Positions 33,252-40,999 of a stretch of DNA of 64,000 nt are shown here, in pieces. Position 1 is the first letter of the stretch. Every line of letters begins with the position of its first letter. Made by a program: the position numbers and the translations under genes. Source of the DNA: Rhodococcus sp040643435 (GTDB taxonomy: Bacteria > Actinomycetota > Actinomycetes > Mycobacteriales > Mycobacteriaceae); contig NZ_JBEYUH010000011.1 of NCBI RefSeq assembly GCF_040643435.1, forward strand, positions 1-64,000. Reading direction: 5' to 3'. The notes below the pieces were generated by a model, which searched no databases, was not told the origin of the DNA, and saw nothing but the letters and a program-made list of their open reading frames with translations.

Positions 33252-34394
33252 CTACAGGTGCGAGGTGTCGTTCACGAGCCGCACCGACGACCCGCCGTCC
33301 GGGTAGAACTCGGCGATGCTGAGCGACGCCAGATCCAGATGCAGGCGATACAACAGCGCCGGACCCGAGTCGAGCGCCATCTGCAGGAACGTCTTGATCG
33401 GCGTGACGTGCGAGACGACGAGCACGGTGGAACCTGCGTAATCGGTCAGCAGGTCGTCGCGCACCGCGGCGATCCGTTTGGCCACCTCGTCGAAACTCTC
33501 ACCGTTCGGGGGTCGCACGGAGGTGTCGCCGAGCCATCGCCGGTGCACCTCGGGATCCCTGCGCGCAGCCTCGGCAAAGGTGAGGCCCTCCCAGTCACCG
33601 AAATCCGTCTCGATGAGCCCGTCGTGCACCGTGACGGGAAGATCGAGAGCGTCGGCGGCCGCGGCTGCTGTTTCGCGTGCGCGGCCCAGCGGCGAGGACA
33701 GGACAGCCGAGATTCCCCCGCGCGCACCGAGACGCTGAGCCGCCGCGACCGCCTGGTCGCGGCCGAGTTCGGTCAGCTCCGGGTTACCCCGCCCCGAATA
33801 GCGACGCTCGACGGACAGGGTGGTCTGCCCGTGACGCAGCAGCAACAGCCGGGCCGGCGCTCCGACCGCACCGGTCCAGCCGGGAGAGGCCGGAACGGCA
33901 GGATCCGGTACGGAAGTCGCTTCGGTTCCTGGGCTCGTGCCGACAGCAGGCGGCGGCTCCGTGCCGGCCACCGTATCCAGCGGCGCCTGTGCCGCAGCGT
34001 CCATCGCGGCGTTCGCCAGGCGGTCGGCGTATGCATTCTCCGCTCGCGGGATCCATGTGAAGTCGACGCTGCGGAACCTGCCGGCCAGTTCGCGTGCCTG
34101 CGCGGCCAGCGGGATCATGTCCGGATGCTTGACCTGCCATCGCCCGCTCATCTGCTCGACGACGAGCTTGGAATCCATGCGGACGTGCACCGCGTCGGCA
34201 CCGAGTTCCGCGGCGGCGGCGAGACCGGCGATCAGGCCCTTGTACTCGGCCACATTGTTCGTCGCGCGCCCGATGCTCGCATGCCGTTCGGCGAGGACGG
34301 TCCGATGATCGACGTCGAAGACCACGGCACCGTAACCGGCGGGTCCGGGATTCCCGCGGGATCCGCCGTCGGCTTCGACGACGACCGTCGTCAC
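33252..34394 (-). CDS. Bifunctional RNase H/acid phosphatase
   Basis: 380 residues from GTG. The N-terminal type I RNase H domain (1-135) has the acidic active site: D9 (EADGGSRGNPG), a Glu in NNVAEYKGL, an Asp in MDSKLVVEQ and a late Asp in YADRLAN. A Pro/Thr linker leads to a histidine-phosphatase domain from about residue 183 (LLLRHGQTTLS, later SSPLGRARET and VSHVTP). This fusion is the actinobacterial Rv2228c type, where the phosphatase can act on alpha-ribazole phosphate. That would complete the CobT-CobS step, since no separate cobC is present. Start overlaps the upstream gene by 4 bases. Confidence 0.93.
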   Translation of the reverse strand: MTTVVVEADGGSRGNPGPAGYGAVVFDVDHRTVLAERHASIGRATNNVAEYKGLIAGLAAAAELGADAVHVRMDSKLVVEQMSGRWQVKHPDMIPLAAQARELAGRFRSVDFTWIPRAENAYADRLANAAMDAAAQAPLDTVAGTEPPPAVGTSPGTEATSVPDPAVPASPGWTGAVGAPARLLLLRHGQTTLSVERRYSGRGNPELTELGRDQAVAAAQRLGARGGISAVLSSPLGRARETAAAAADALDLPVTVHDGLIETDFGDWEGLTFAEAARRDPEVHRRWLGDTSVRPPNGESFDEVAKRIAAVRDDLLTDYAGSTVLVVSHVTPIKTFLQMALDSGPALLYRLHLDLASLSIAEFYPDGGSSVRLVNDTSHL

Positions 34395-35128
34395 AGGCCG
34401 GATTCCTTGGTACGCACCAGGATAGCGTTGCACTCGGGGCATCGGACGAGCAGATCGGCAGGCGCGGCCGCGATCCTGGCGATCTCGCCACGGTCCAGTT
34501 CGAGACGGCACGCGCCGCAGCGGCGACCCTGCAACAGCGCGGCACCGATGCCGGACTTCTCACGCTGCTTCTCGTAGGTCGTCACCAGATCGTCGGGGAA
34601 CACCGCGAGCAGCGCCTCACGATCGCTGCGGCATCGCTGCTCGGCCACCTCGATGTCGGCGATGGCTTCGTCGCGAGCACGGGTGGCATCGCCGAGTTGG
34701 TCGTCGACCTGCGATACCTGCGCACCGGCATGATCGTGGTCGGCCTTCGACGCCTCCCGGCGCTCCATGACCTCGAGCAGGTCGTCCTCGAGGGCTGCCT
34801 GACGACGTTCGAGGCTGGTGAGCTCGTGCTGCAGCTCGGTGAGCTGCTTGGCTCCCACCGAGCCGCTCTCGAGCATCGAACGATCGCGAGCCGCGCGCAG
34901 ACGAACCGCCTCGATCTCTCCTTCGAGCTTGCGAATGTCCCGGTCGAGGTCGTCGAGAATGATCTCGACGGCCACCGCGGCATCCTTCCGCGAGTTGCGC
35001 TCGGTCTGCAGGCGGTCCACCTCCTGCTGTTCGGGCAGTGTCCGACGGCGGTGCGCGAGCCGGTTCAGCTCCGCGTCCACGGCGGCGAGGGACAGCAGCT
35101 TTGCCTGCACGGTGGGTTCGACGTTCAC
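34391..35128 (-). CDS. Coiled-coil zinc-ribbon protein (CdsZ-like)
   Basis: 245 residues from GTG. A long coiled coil (about 20-165, heptads rich in Leu, Glu, Arg) and a C-terminal four-cysteine zinc ribbon (CGAC about 200 and CPEC about 230). Belongs to the C4-type zinc-ribbon family that includes CdsZ and mycobacterial Rv2229c. Role unknown, possibly RNA or secretion-chaperone related. Overlaps the RNase H gene by 4 bases (GTGA), so the pair is translationally coupled. Confidence 0.88.
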   Translation of the reverse strand: MNVEPTVQAKLLSLAAVDAELNRLAHRRRTLPEQQEVDRLQTERNSRKDAAVAVEIILDDLDRDIRKLEGEIEAVRLRAARDRSMLESGSVGAKQLTELQHELTSLERRQAALEDDLLEVMERREASKADHDHAGAQVSQVDDQLGDATRARDEAIADIEVAEQRCRSDREALLAVFPDDLVTTYEKQREKSGIGAALLQGRRCGACRLELDRGEIARIAAAPADLLVRCPECNAILVRTKESGL

Positions 35129-35203
35129 TCGGGTGGTTCCTGCTTTCGGGGATCTGTCGGGTGGGCCGGGAGCCGGCTGCCACTCGGGACGTGTCGTAGC
35201 TGA

Positions 35204-36346
35204 TTACCGTACCGCGCCCGCCGCAGTCGTCCAGGGATCGGTACGCAACTCACTGACTCGCGCGTGCCAGCCGTCGCGGTCGCCGAAAGCAGCATCGAGG
35301 ACATCGCGGGCCTGCGCACACCACGGATACTCGCTCGCCCAGTGCGCAACGTCCACCAGCGCGGGCCCCCCGGTGCGCAGGTGCTCGTCGGCGGGATGAT
35401 GCCGCAGGTCGGCGGTGACGTAGACGTCGACCCCCTGCGCCGCAGCGAGGCCGAGGAACGAATCGCCGGATCCGCCGCACACGGCCACGGTCCGCACGGG
35501 CCGTTCGGGGTCACCTGCTCCCCGCACGCCCCATTCGGTCGGCGGCAGCGCGGCGGCCACGTCGGCGGTGAACTCCCGCAGGGTCCGGGTCTGAGGCAGC
35601 TCCCCCACCCGTCCCAGCCCCCGATCACTCGGCAGCTCGGCGAGTTCGATGATGTCGAAGGCCGGTTCCTCGTACGGATGCGCGTCGCGCAGGGCTGCGA
35701 GCACTGCGGCCCGGGAGCGGCGCGGTGCGATCACCTCGATGCGGTCCTCGGCGACGCGTTCGAGGTCCCCGACCGACCCGACCGCCGGGTCGGCACCGTC
35801 CACCGGGCGGAACTGACCGGTGCCCGAGGTGGTCCAGCAGCATTCCCGGTAGTTGCCGAGCGCGCCCGCACCCGCAGCGAACAATCCCGCACGCACCGTC
35901 TCGGCGGCGTCGGCGGGCACCATGACAACCCACTTGTCGGTCGCCGGCTCGGGCTTGGCCTCGAGCGGTCGCAGCCCCGTCAGGCCGAGCGCGCCGGCGA
36001 GCGCATCCGAGACACCGGGGTTGGCCCGGTCGGCGTTGGTGTGCGCGGTGAACAGGGCGCAGCCACCGCGGATGAGGCGGTGGATCAACGCACCCTTGGG
36101 GGTGTGCGCGCCGACGGTGTCCACGCCTCGGAGCAACAACGGATGGTGCACGAGCAGCAGTTGCGCACCCCACTCGAGTGCCTCGTCGACGACGGCTGCG
36201 GTTGCGTCCACGGCCAGCAGCACCTTGCGCACGGGTTCGTCCGGGTCGCCCGCCACCAACCCCACCGAATCCCAGCTCTCGGCGAGCGAGGGCGGGTAAG
36301 AAGCCTCGAGAACCTCGATCACCTCACGCAGCGTCGCCGCGGTCAC
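35204..36346 (-). CDS. Nif3-like dinuclear metal centre hexameric protein
   Basis: 380 residues. NIF3/YbgI family with an inserted ~100-residue PII-like domain typical of larger members. Metal-ligand motifs: LLVHHPLLLRG near 65, AHTNADRA near 105, and the late ADLRHHPADEHL. Members form hexameric toroids; proposed roles include GTP cyclohydrolase-like or nucleotide hydrolysis activity, not settled. Upstream of CdsZ by 75 bases and in the same orientation, so likely one transcriptional unit with it and RNase H. Confidence 0.9.
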   Translation of the reverse strand: MTAATLREVIEVLEASYPPSLAESWDSVGLVAGDPDEPVRKVLLAVDATAAVVDEALEWGAQLLLVHHPLLLRGVDTVGAHTPKGALIHRLIRGGCALFTAHTNADRANPGVSDALAGALGLTGLRPLEAKPEPATDKWVVMVPADAAETVRAGLFAAGAGALGNYRECCWTTSGTGQFRPVDGADPAVGSVGDLERVAEDRIEVIAPRRSRAAVLAALRDAHPYEEPAFDIIELAELPSDRGLGRVGELPQTRTLREFTADVAAALPPTEWGVRGAGDPERPVRTVAVCGGSGDSFLGLAAAQGVDVYVTADLRHHPADEHLRTGGPALVDVAHWASEYPWCAQARDVLDAAFGDRDGWHARVSELRTDPWTTAAGAVR

Positions 36347-36428
36347 CTGTCCACCTCCAGCCGATCGGATCCTTCTTTCCGCACGACCCTACGCGGCGGG
36401 ACACCCGACGAGCGGACAGAATGGGCGG

Positions 36429-37127
36429 GTGACCGTTCTTGCCCCCACCCAGCCGCTCGTGCTCCCAGCTCCCGTCGTGCTGTTCGATCTCGACGGCACC
36501 CTCACCGACTCCGCGACCGGGGTGATCAACGGGTTTCGCCACGCTGCCCAAACCACCGGTTTCGAGGTGCCGGCAGGCGACCTCGAATGGCTGTTGGGGC
36601 CGCCCATGCGCGACACCCTTCAGGGTCTCGGCCTCGACGAACCGCGGGTCGCTGCTGCGCTCGCCGCCTACAAGGAGTACTACTCCACCACCGGGTGGGC
36701 CGAGAATGCGGTCTTCGACGGCATCGACTCCGTGCTCGACGCGGTGCGGGGAGCCGGTAGCCGCCTGGCCGTCGCCACGTCGAAGTCCCAGACGTTCGCC
36801 GAGCGGATTCTCCGCCACTTCGGTCTGGCCGAATACTTCGAGTTCATAGGTGGTGCCAGCGACGACGGTGCTCGTCGGCACAAGGCCGAGGTCGTCGCGC
36901 ACAGCCTCGCCGCGCTCGGGATCGATCCTCGGGAGACCGCAGCCGGCGGCACCACCGGAGTGGTGATGGTGGGCGACCGCGAACACGACATCCACGGGGC
37001 GGGACGTTTCGGTATCCCGACGATCTTCGTCGAATGGGGTTACGGGACCGCAACCGAGGGTCGTGCGGCAGCGCTCACGGCCGCGTCCGTCGAAGAGCTG
37101 GGCGAGGTGCTGACCGGTGGACGCTGA
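36429..37127 (+). CDS. HAD-family phosphatase (Gph-like)
   Basis: 232 residues. HAD motif I D20-L-D22-G-T, motif II around ATSKSQ, lysine near KAEVVAHSL and motif IV VMVGDREHDIHGA. Resembles phosphoglycolate phosphatase or 5'-nucleotidases; the M. tuberculosis neighbour Rv2232 (beside ptpA) is an orthologue by position and has been proposed to modify PtpA. GTG start; its stop overlaps the ptpA-like start by 11 bases, so they are translationally coupled. Divergent from the Nif3-like gene. Confidence 0.85.
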   Translation: MTVLAPTQPLVLPAPVVLFDLDGTLTDSATGVINGFRHAAQTTGFEVPAGDLEWLLGPPMRDTLQGLGLDEPRVAAALAAYKEYYSTTGWAENAVFDGIDSVLDAVRGAGSRLAVATSKSQTFAERILRHFGLAEYFEFIGGASDDGARRHKAEVVAHSLAALGIDPRETAAGGTTGVVMVGDREHDIHGAGRFGIPTIFVEWGYGTATEGRAAALTAASVEELGEVLTGGR

Positions 37128-37587
37128 CGACCGATTCCATGTGAGCTTCGTGTGCACGGGGAACATCTGCCGGTCCCCCATGGCCGAGAAGATCTTCGCG
37201 GAGCATGTGCGGAGGGAGGGGCTCGACGACCGAATCCGGGTCAGCAGCGCCGGAACCCACGGCTGGCATATCGGAGCCGAAGCGGACCCGCGCACCGATG
37301 CGGTGCTGCAGCGGCACGGCTATCCCACCGGACACCGGGCCGCGAAACTCGGGCCGGAGCACCTGTCGGCCGATCTCCTCGTCGCTATGACGACGACGCA
37401 CGAGCGGGCGCTCGCCCATCTCGGGGTCCCGTCGGAACGTCGGGTTCTGCTGCGATCGTTCGATCCGGAGGCCGACGACGAGTCGGTACCCGACCCCTAT
37501 TACGGATCGCTCGCGGAGTTCGAGCAGGTCCGTGAGCAGATCGAAGCGGCAATCCCCGGCCTGCTGGAACGGGTGCGCCGACAGTGA
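37117..37587 (+). CDS. ptpA: Low-molecular-weight protein tyrosine phosphatase
   Basis: 156 residues. P-loop C13-TGNICR19-S20 and the general acid D126 in VPDPYYG. Full length. Removes phosphate from phosphotyrosine proteins. In M. tuberculosis the orthologue PtpA is secreted and acts on host proteins; here a native cellular role is more likely. GTG start inside the end of the HAD gene. SURF1 begins 28 bases downstream. Confidence 0.92.
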   Translation: MDADDRFHVSFVCTGNICRSPMAEKIFAEHVRREGLDDRIRVSSAGTHGWHIGAEADPRTDAVLQRHGYPTGHRAAKLGPEHLSADLLVAMTTTHERALAHLGVPSERRVLLRSFDPEADDESVPDPYYGSLAEFEQVREQIEAAIPGLLERVRRQ

Positions 37588-37615
37588 GACGCACCTCACC
37601 GGCTACCGTGGTTCT

Positions 37616-38455
37616 GTGCGCCGATTGACATTTCTCCTACGCCCCGGGTGGTTGGTCCTGGCGCTGGTGGTCGTCGGCTTCGCATATGCGTGCTTCACGG
37701 TCCTCGCGCCCTGGCAGCTCGGCAAGAACACGAGCACCGAGGACCGCAACGGTCGCATTGCGGCGTCGATGGCGCAGGACCCGGTTCCCGTCGCCGACCT
37801 GCTCGGTGGCGACGGACCGACGATCGAGCAGGAATGGCGCCGTGTCGTCGCGCAGGGCACCTATCTCCAGGACTCGGATGTGCTCGTCCGCCTGCGCAGT
37901 GTCGATTCGCAACCGGCCTACGAGGTGCTGACTCCCTTCGCGCTCGACTCCGGCGGAACGATCCTGGTCAACCGCGGTTACGTGCGGCCCGTCCGCGGCA
38001 CGGAGGTCCCGGAGATCCCTCCCGCGCCGTCCGGGAACGTCACGCTCGACGCCCGCATCCGGATGTCCGAGGGCACGGTCCCCGGCAAGGATCCGTTCTA
38101 CGACGCCGGCTATCAGCAGGTGTACTTCATCGACGCCCCGCAGGTCGCGGCGATGACGGGTCTCGAACTCGAGGACGTCTACCTCCAGCTCGACGCCGAT
38201 CAACCGGGCGGTCTCGGTGTCATCTCCCTTCCCCAGCTCGACGCCGGCCCGTATCTGTCGTACGGCCTGCAATGGCTGGCGTTCGGGATCATGGCCCCGC
38301 TCGGCCTCGGTTATTTCGTGTGGGCGGAGATACGGGAGCGGCGGAAGGCCAAGACCGCCGCGCAAGGAGACGACGACGCGACCGGAACTCCGGTCGAGGC
38401 GGCCCCGCGTTCCGCGAGCGAAAAACTCGCCGACCGATACGGCCGGCCGCGGTGA
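37616..38455 (+). CDS. SURF1-family cytochrome oxidase assembly protein
   Basis: 279 residues. Two membrane helices, one at about 11-31 and one near 219-241, flank a large extracytoplasmic domain, the SURF1 plan. Family signatures include APWQLGKN after helix 1 and YGLQWLAFG at helix 2. SURF1 helps insert haem a into cytochrome c oxidase. GTG at 37616 is preferred over an upstream frame. Its stop overlaps a possible ATG for the next gene (TGATG), but that gene more likely starts further on. Confidence 0.92.
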   Translation: MRRLTFLLRPGWLVLALVVVGFAYACFTVLAPWQLGKNTSTEDRNGRIAASMAQDPVPVADLLGGDGPTIEQEWRRVVAQGTYLQDSDVLVRLRSVDSQPAYEVLTPFALDSGGTILVNRGYVRPVRGTEVPEIPPAPSGNVTLDARIRMSEGTVPGKDPFYDAGYQQVYFIDAPQVAAMTGLELEDVYLQLDADQPGGLGVISLPQLDAGPYLSYGLQWLAFGIMAPLGLGYFVWAEIRERRKAKTAAQGDDDATGTPVEAAPRSASEKLADRYGRPR

Positions 38456-38493
38456 TGCCACCGGCCACTCTTCCCCGATTCGAGGAGTCCCCG

Positions 38494-38850
38494 ATGTACG
38501 CGACCGTCGACGACTATCTGGCCGACAAGGACCCGGCCGCCGTCGACGTGTTCCAGCGGGCACGCGCGATGATCCTCGCCCTCGGCGACGATGTCGCCGA
38601 GCAGGTGCATGCCTCCGAGATCTCCTGGTCGCGCGGACACGTCTTCGCGGCGGCGTTCGTGTACTCCTCGCGCCTGGAAGTGGCGCTGGATCTACCCAAG
38701 CGTGTTCACCACCCCACGCTGCGAGAGGCCTTCCCGCAGAAGGGAACGGTCACGACGCACAGGTTGAGTGTCGCGTCCGCCGACGAACTCGACGAACACT
38801 TCGTCGCCTTGCTGGACATCGCGTACCGCACCGCGGCCGAACCCCGCTGA
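38494..38850 (+). CDS. DUF5655-like/DUF1801-type small protein
   Basis: 118 residues from an ATG with GAGGAG six bases upstream; an ATG at 38455 would add 13 residues and overlap the SURF1 stop. The sequence (ISWSRGHVFAAAFVY, LDLPKRVHHP, THRLSVASADELDEHFVALL) resembles small alpha/beta proteins of the DUF5655 type. Function unknown. No signal or membrane segment. Confidence 0.6.
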   Translation: MYATVDDYLADKDPAAVDVFQRARAMILALGDDVAEQVHASEISWSRGHVFAAAFVYSSRLEVALDLPKRVHHPTLREAFPQKGTVTTHRLSVASADELDEHFVALLDIAYRTAAEPR

Positions 38851-38976
38851 GCGGGGACGGACCCACCCGCTTTCGGATGCGACGGAAAGCGCCCGTCCGC
38901 TCCCCTATCGGAGTTACGCTGGCAGGCTGATCAGATGCGTGCCCCGGGCACCTTCTCGCCCGAGAGGAGACCGCCG

Positions 38977-39579
38977 ATGGCCGATACTCCCGACCCGGGT
39001 AAACCGCAGCCCGGCTTCTACCCCGATCCGTCCGGAGTGATGCGCTGGTGGGACGGAAATTCCTGGACGGAGCACGTTCAAGGGGGCGCTCCCCCTCCGC
39101 CCGGGCCGCCCGCCCGGAAGTCGCACGCTGTGCGCAACATCCTCCTCGCCATCCTCGCGGTGTTCATTCTGGCCGTCGGTGGATGCTTTGCATTCCTCTC
39201 CATCACCGCCAATGAGGTGAACGAGGCCATCGAATCGGTCGAGGCCGACGATGCGGCTCCCGGCGGCGCGGACAACCCGCTCACGATCGTCGAGGGCCAG
39301 CCATTCGAGGTTTCGGGCTTCCAGTACGCGGCGGGCTGGACTGTCACGGAAGATCCGTTCGGTGACGCCACCGTCGAGGGACTGAAGGTCACCAACGCTC
39401 GCGAGTCGAATGATGCCGCACTGGTCGAGATCAAGTTCATGCAGGGTAACGAGGTCGTGGCCCTGGTCAATTGCACGACGGAACAGATCCCGGTGGGCCA
39501 GACGACCACCCTGAACTGCGTGAGCGTCGACGACTTCCCGGCGAACTACGACCGGATCACGATCAACGACACCTTCTGA
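38977..39579 (+). CDS. DUF2510 membrane-anchored protein
   Basis: 200 residues. N-terminal DUF2510 motif (PGFYPDPSGVMRWWDGNSWTEHV, about 12-34), a proline-rich tether, one membrane helix (about 54-76) and an extracytoplasmic domain with two cysteines that resembles DUF4352-type immunoglobulin folds. A GAGAGGAGA ribosome site precedes the ATG. DUF2510 proteins are common in mycolate actinobacteria, usually of unknown function. Confidence 0.8.
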   Translation: MADTPDPGKPQPGFYPDPSGVMRWWDGNSWTEHVQGGAPPPPGPPARKSHAVRNILLAILAVFILAVGGCFAFLSITANEVNEAIESVEADDAAPGGADNPLTIVEGQPFEVSGFQYAAGWTVTEDPFGDATVEGLKVTNARESNDAALVEIKFMQGNEVVALVNCTTEQIPVGQTTTLNCVSVDDFPANYDRITINDTF

Positions 39580-39596
39580 CAGGTGGAGGGATTCGT

Positions 39597-39631
39597 GTGG
39601 ATCCGACCCCGCTGAGCGAGGTCGGATCCAC
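39597..39631. terminator. Bidirectional terminator
   Basis: A 12-bp perfect stem (39597-39608 with 39620-39631) lies between the DUF2510 gene and the convergent tRNA. Confidence 0.65.
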
Positions 39632-39652
39632 CGAGATCTCGAGACGACAGTG

Positions 39653-39724
39653 TGGGCGCGGAGGGTTTCGAACCCCCGACCGCTGGTGTGTAAAACCAGA
39701 GCTCTACCACTGAGCTACACGCCC
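39653..39724 (-). tRNA. tRNA-Val (anticodon UAC)
   Basis: 72 nt. The acceptor stem pairs 39718-39724 with 39654-39660 (one G-U), the D loop has GCTCAGTGGTAGAGC, the anticodon stem CTGGT/ACCAG encloses a loop with UAC at its centre, and the T loop has GGTTCGAAACC. CCA is not encoded. Confidence 0.95.
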
Positions 39725-39756
39725 GGAAGCCGGCGGCAGATGCCGCCGACCTCGCA

Positions 39757-40221
39757 TCAGGACTTTAGCGCGGCGAGCGCTCTCGCCCAAGCTCCCTGGT
39801 CACGGGCCTCTCCGGGCTGGTTCTCCTCGGCGAATCGCACGATGCCGTCCTTGTCGATGACGAACGTGCCGCGGTTCGCGAACCCGAACTTCTCGTTGAA
39901 CACGCCGTAGGCCTGCGCGACCTCACCGTGGGGCCAGAAGTCGGACAGCAGCGGGAAGGTGTAGCCCTGTTCCGCCGCCCAGATCTTGTGGGTCGGCGAC
40001 GGGCCGACGGAGACGGCGAGGATCGCGGTGTCGTCGTTCTCGTAAGTGGGCAGGTCGTCACGGACGGCGCACAGCTCGCCCTGACACACACCGGTGAACG
40101 CGAGGGGGTAGAACACCAGGAGCACGTTCTTGTGGCCCTTGAAGCTCGACAGGGTCACTTCCTGGTTGTTCTGGTCCTTGAGGGTGAAATCGGGGGCTTC
40201 GGCGCCCACGGCGATCGGCAT
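39757..40221 (-). CDS. ahpE: AhpE-type peroxiredoxin
   Basis: 154 residues. Thioredoxin-fold peroxidase that reduces peroxides. The peroxidatic cysteine is C46 (PLAFTGVCQGEL), with the Thr (T43) and Arg (R125-type) of the family. Mycobacterial AhpE is 1-Cys, but here a second cysteine follows at C51, which could resolve the sulfenic acid. ATG start. The tRNA lies just downstream and the DUF3052 gene just upstream (30 bases), so it may be co-transcribed with it. Confidence 0.93.
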   Translation of the reverse strand: MPIAVGAEAPDFTLKDQNNQEVTLSSFKGHKNVLLVFYPLAFTGVCQGELCAVRDDLPTYENDDTAILAVSVGPSPTHKIWAAEQGYTFPLLSDFWPHGEVAQAYGVFNEKFGFANRGTFVIDKDGIVRFAEENQPGEARDQGAWARALAALKS

Positions 40222-40250
40222 GCGTGTGAATCCTTCGTCGATGGGGCGGA

Positions 40251-40673
40251 TCAGCGGCGGGGACGCCCGGCCTTCGGCTGGACGAGACGGCTACCGATCC
40301 AGTCCCCGAGGTTGGTGGCAGTGGTCTGGGTGAGACCGGCCGTGGTGGCCGATTCGGCGATCTCGCTGGGCTCCACATGATCGGGACGACCGGTCTTGGG
40401 AGTCAGCACCCACACGACGCCCTCGTCCGCGAGGGGTCCGATCGCGTCCATGAGGGTGTCCACGAGGTCGCCGTCGCTGTCGCGCCACCACAGCAGCACG
40501 ATGTCGACGACCTCGTCGGACTCCTCGTCGAGCAGCTCGGTACCGGTGACCTCTTCGATCGCAGCCCGCAATTCGTCGTCGGTATCCTCGTCCCAACCGA
40601 GTTCCTGCACCACGTGGTCGTGAGTGATACCGAGCTTGGAAACGTAGTTCTTGGCATCCGCCGCGGCGACCAC
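40251..40673 (-). CDS. DUF3052 family protein
   Basis: 140 residues from GTG with a near-ideal AGGAGG ribosome site. The DUF3052 family (Rv2239c type) is small and acidic, with KLGITHDHVVQELGWDEDTDDELR and a middle segment VDIVLLWWRDSDGDLVDTLMDAIG. Cytoplasmic, function unknown; conserved upstream of aceE in mycobacteria. The frame is open further upstream but the region is promoter DNA of aceE. Confidence 0.85.
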   Translation of the reverse strand: MVAAADAKNYVSKLGITHDHVVQELGWDEDTDDELRAAIEEVTGTELLDEESDEVVDIVLLWWRDSDGDLVDTLMDAIGPLADEGVVWVLTPKTGRPDHVEPSEIAESATTAGLTQTTATNLGDWIGSRLVQPKAGRPRR

Positions 40674-40686
40674 GGTGGCTCCTCCT

Positions 40687-40999
40687 AACGGTTGTGGCGC
40701 GCGAAGCGGCTCCGCGTACCGGTGTGACGAGCAATTGGTCAAAGCGAACATCGTCGAGAGGCTCAACGCAACCCGAATCGCTGGGAAAAGCGGGAGAATC
40801 TTTCCTGAAGGACCTTTTGCGCCACCCCACGAGGTACTCCATTGTGTCCCGACGGCCGGACCGAGGGGTGATCCTCACTTCCCGATGGGGGAAGATGAGG
40901 GGTGCATCATGTTCAGATGTCGATTGCGTCGGCTCCCACAAGAGCCGGCCGACGGAGAGGGCGCTCCACCTGCGCGCCCACCACGATGAGGAGCAGACG
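40687..40999 (+). promoter_or_regulatory. aceE upstream region with a stem-loop
   Basis: 313 bases between the divergent DUF3052 and aceE genes. The frame of aceE is open through most of it, but composition and lack of similarity argue against coding. The clearest structure is an 11-bp stem with one bulged base (40873-40883 with 40889-40900) around a 5-nt loop, about 100 bases before the aceE start. It could be a leader hairpin or an operator. I see no -10/-35 pair that I can defend. Confidence 0.4.

Noticed and set aside
40694..40999. 102-codon N-terminal extension of aceE
   Set aside because: The extension is basic and unlike AceE; the TTG at 41000 has a ribosome site and gives a family-like N-terminus.
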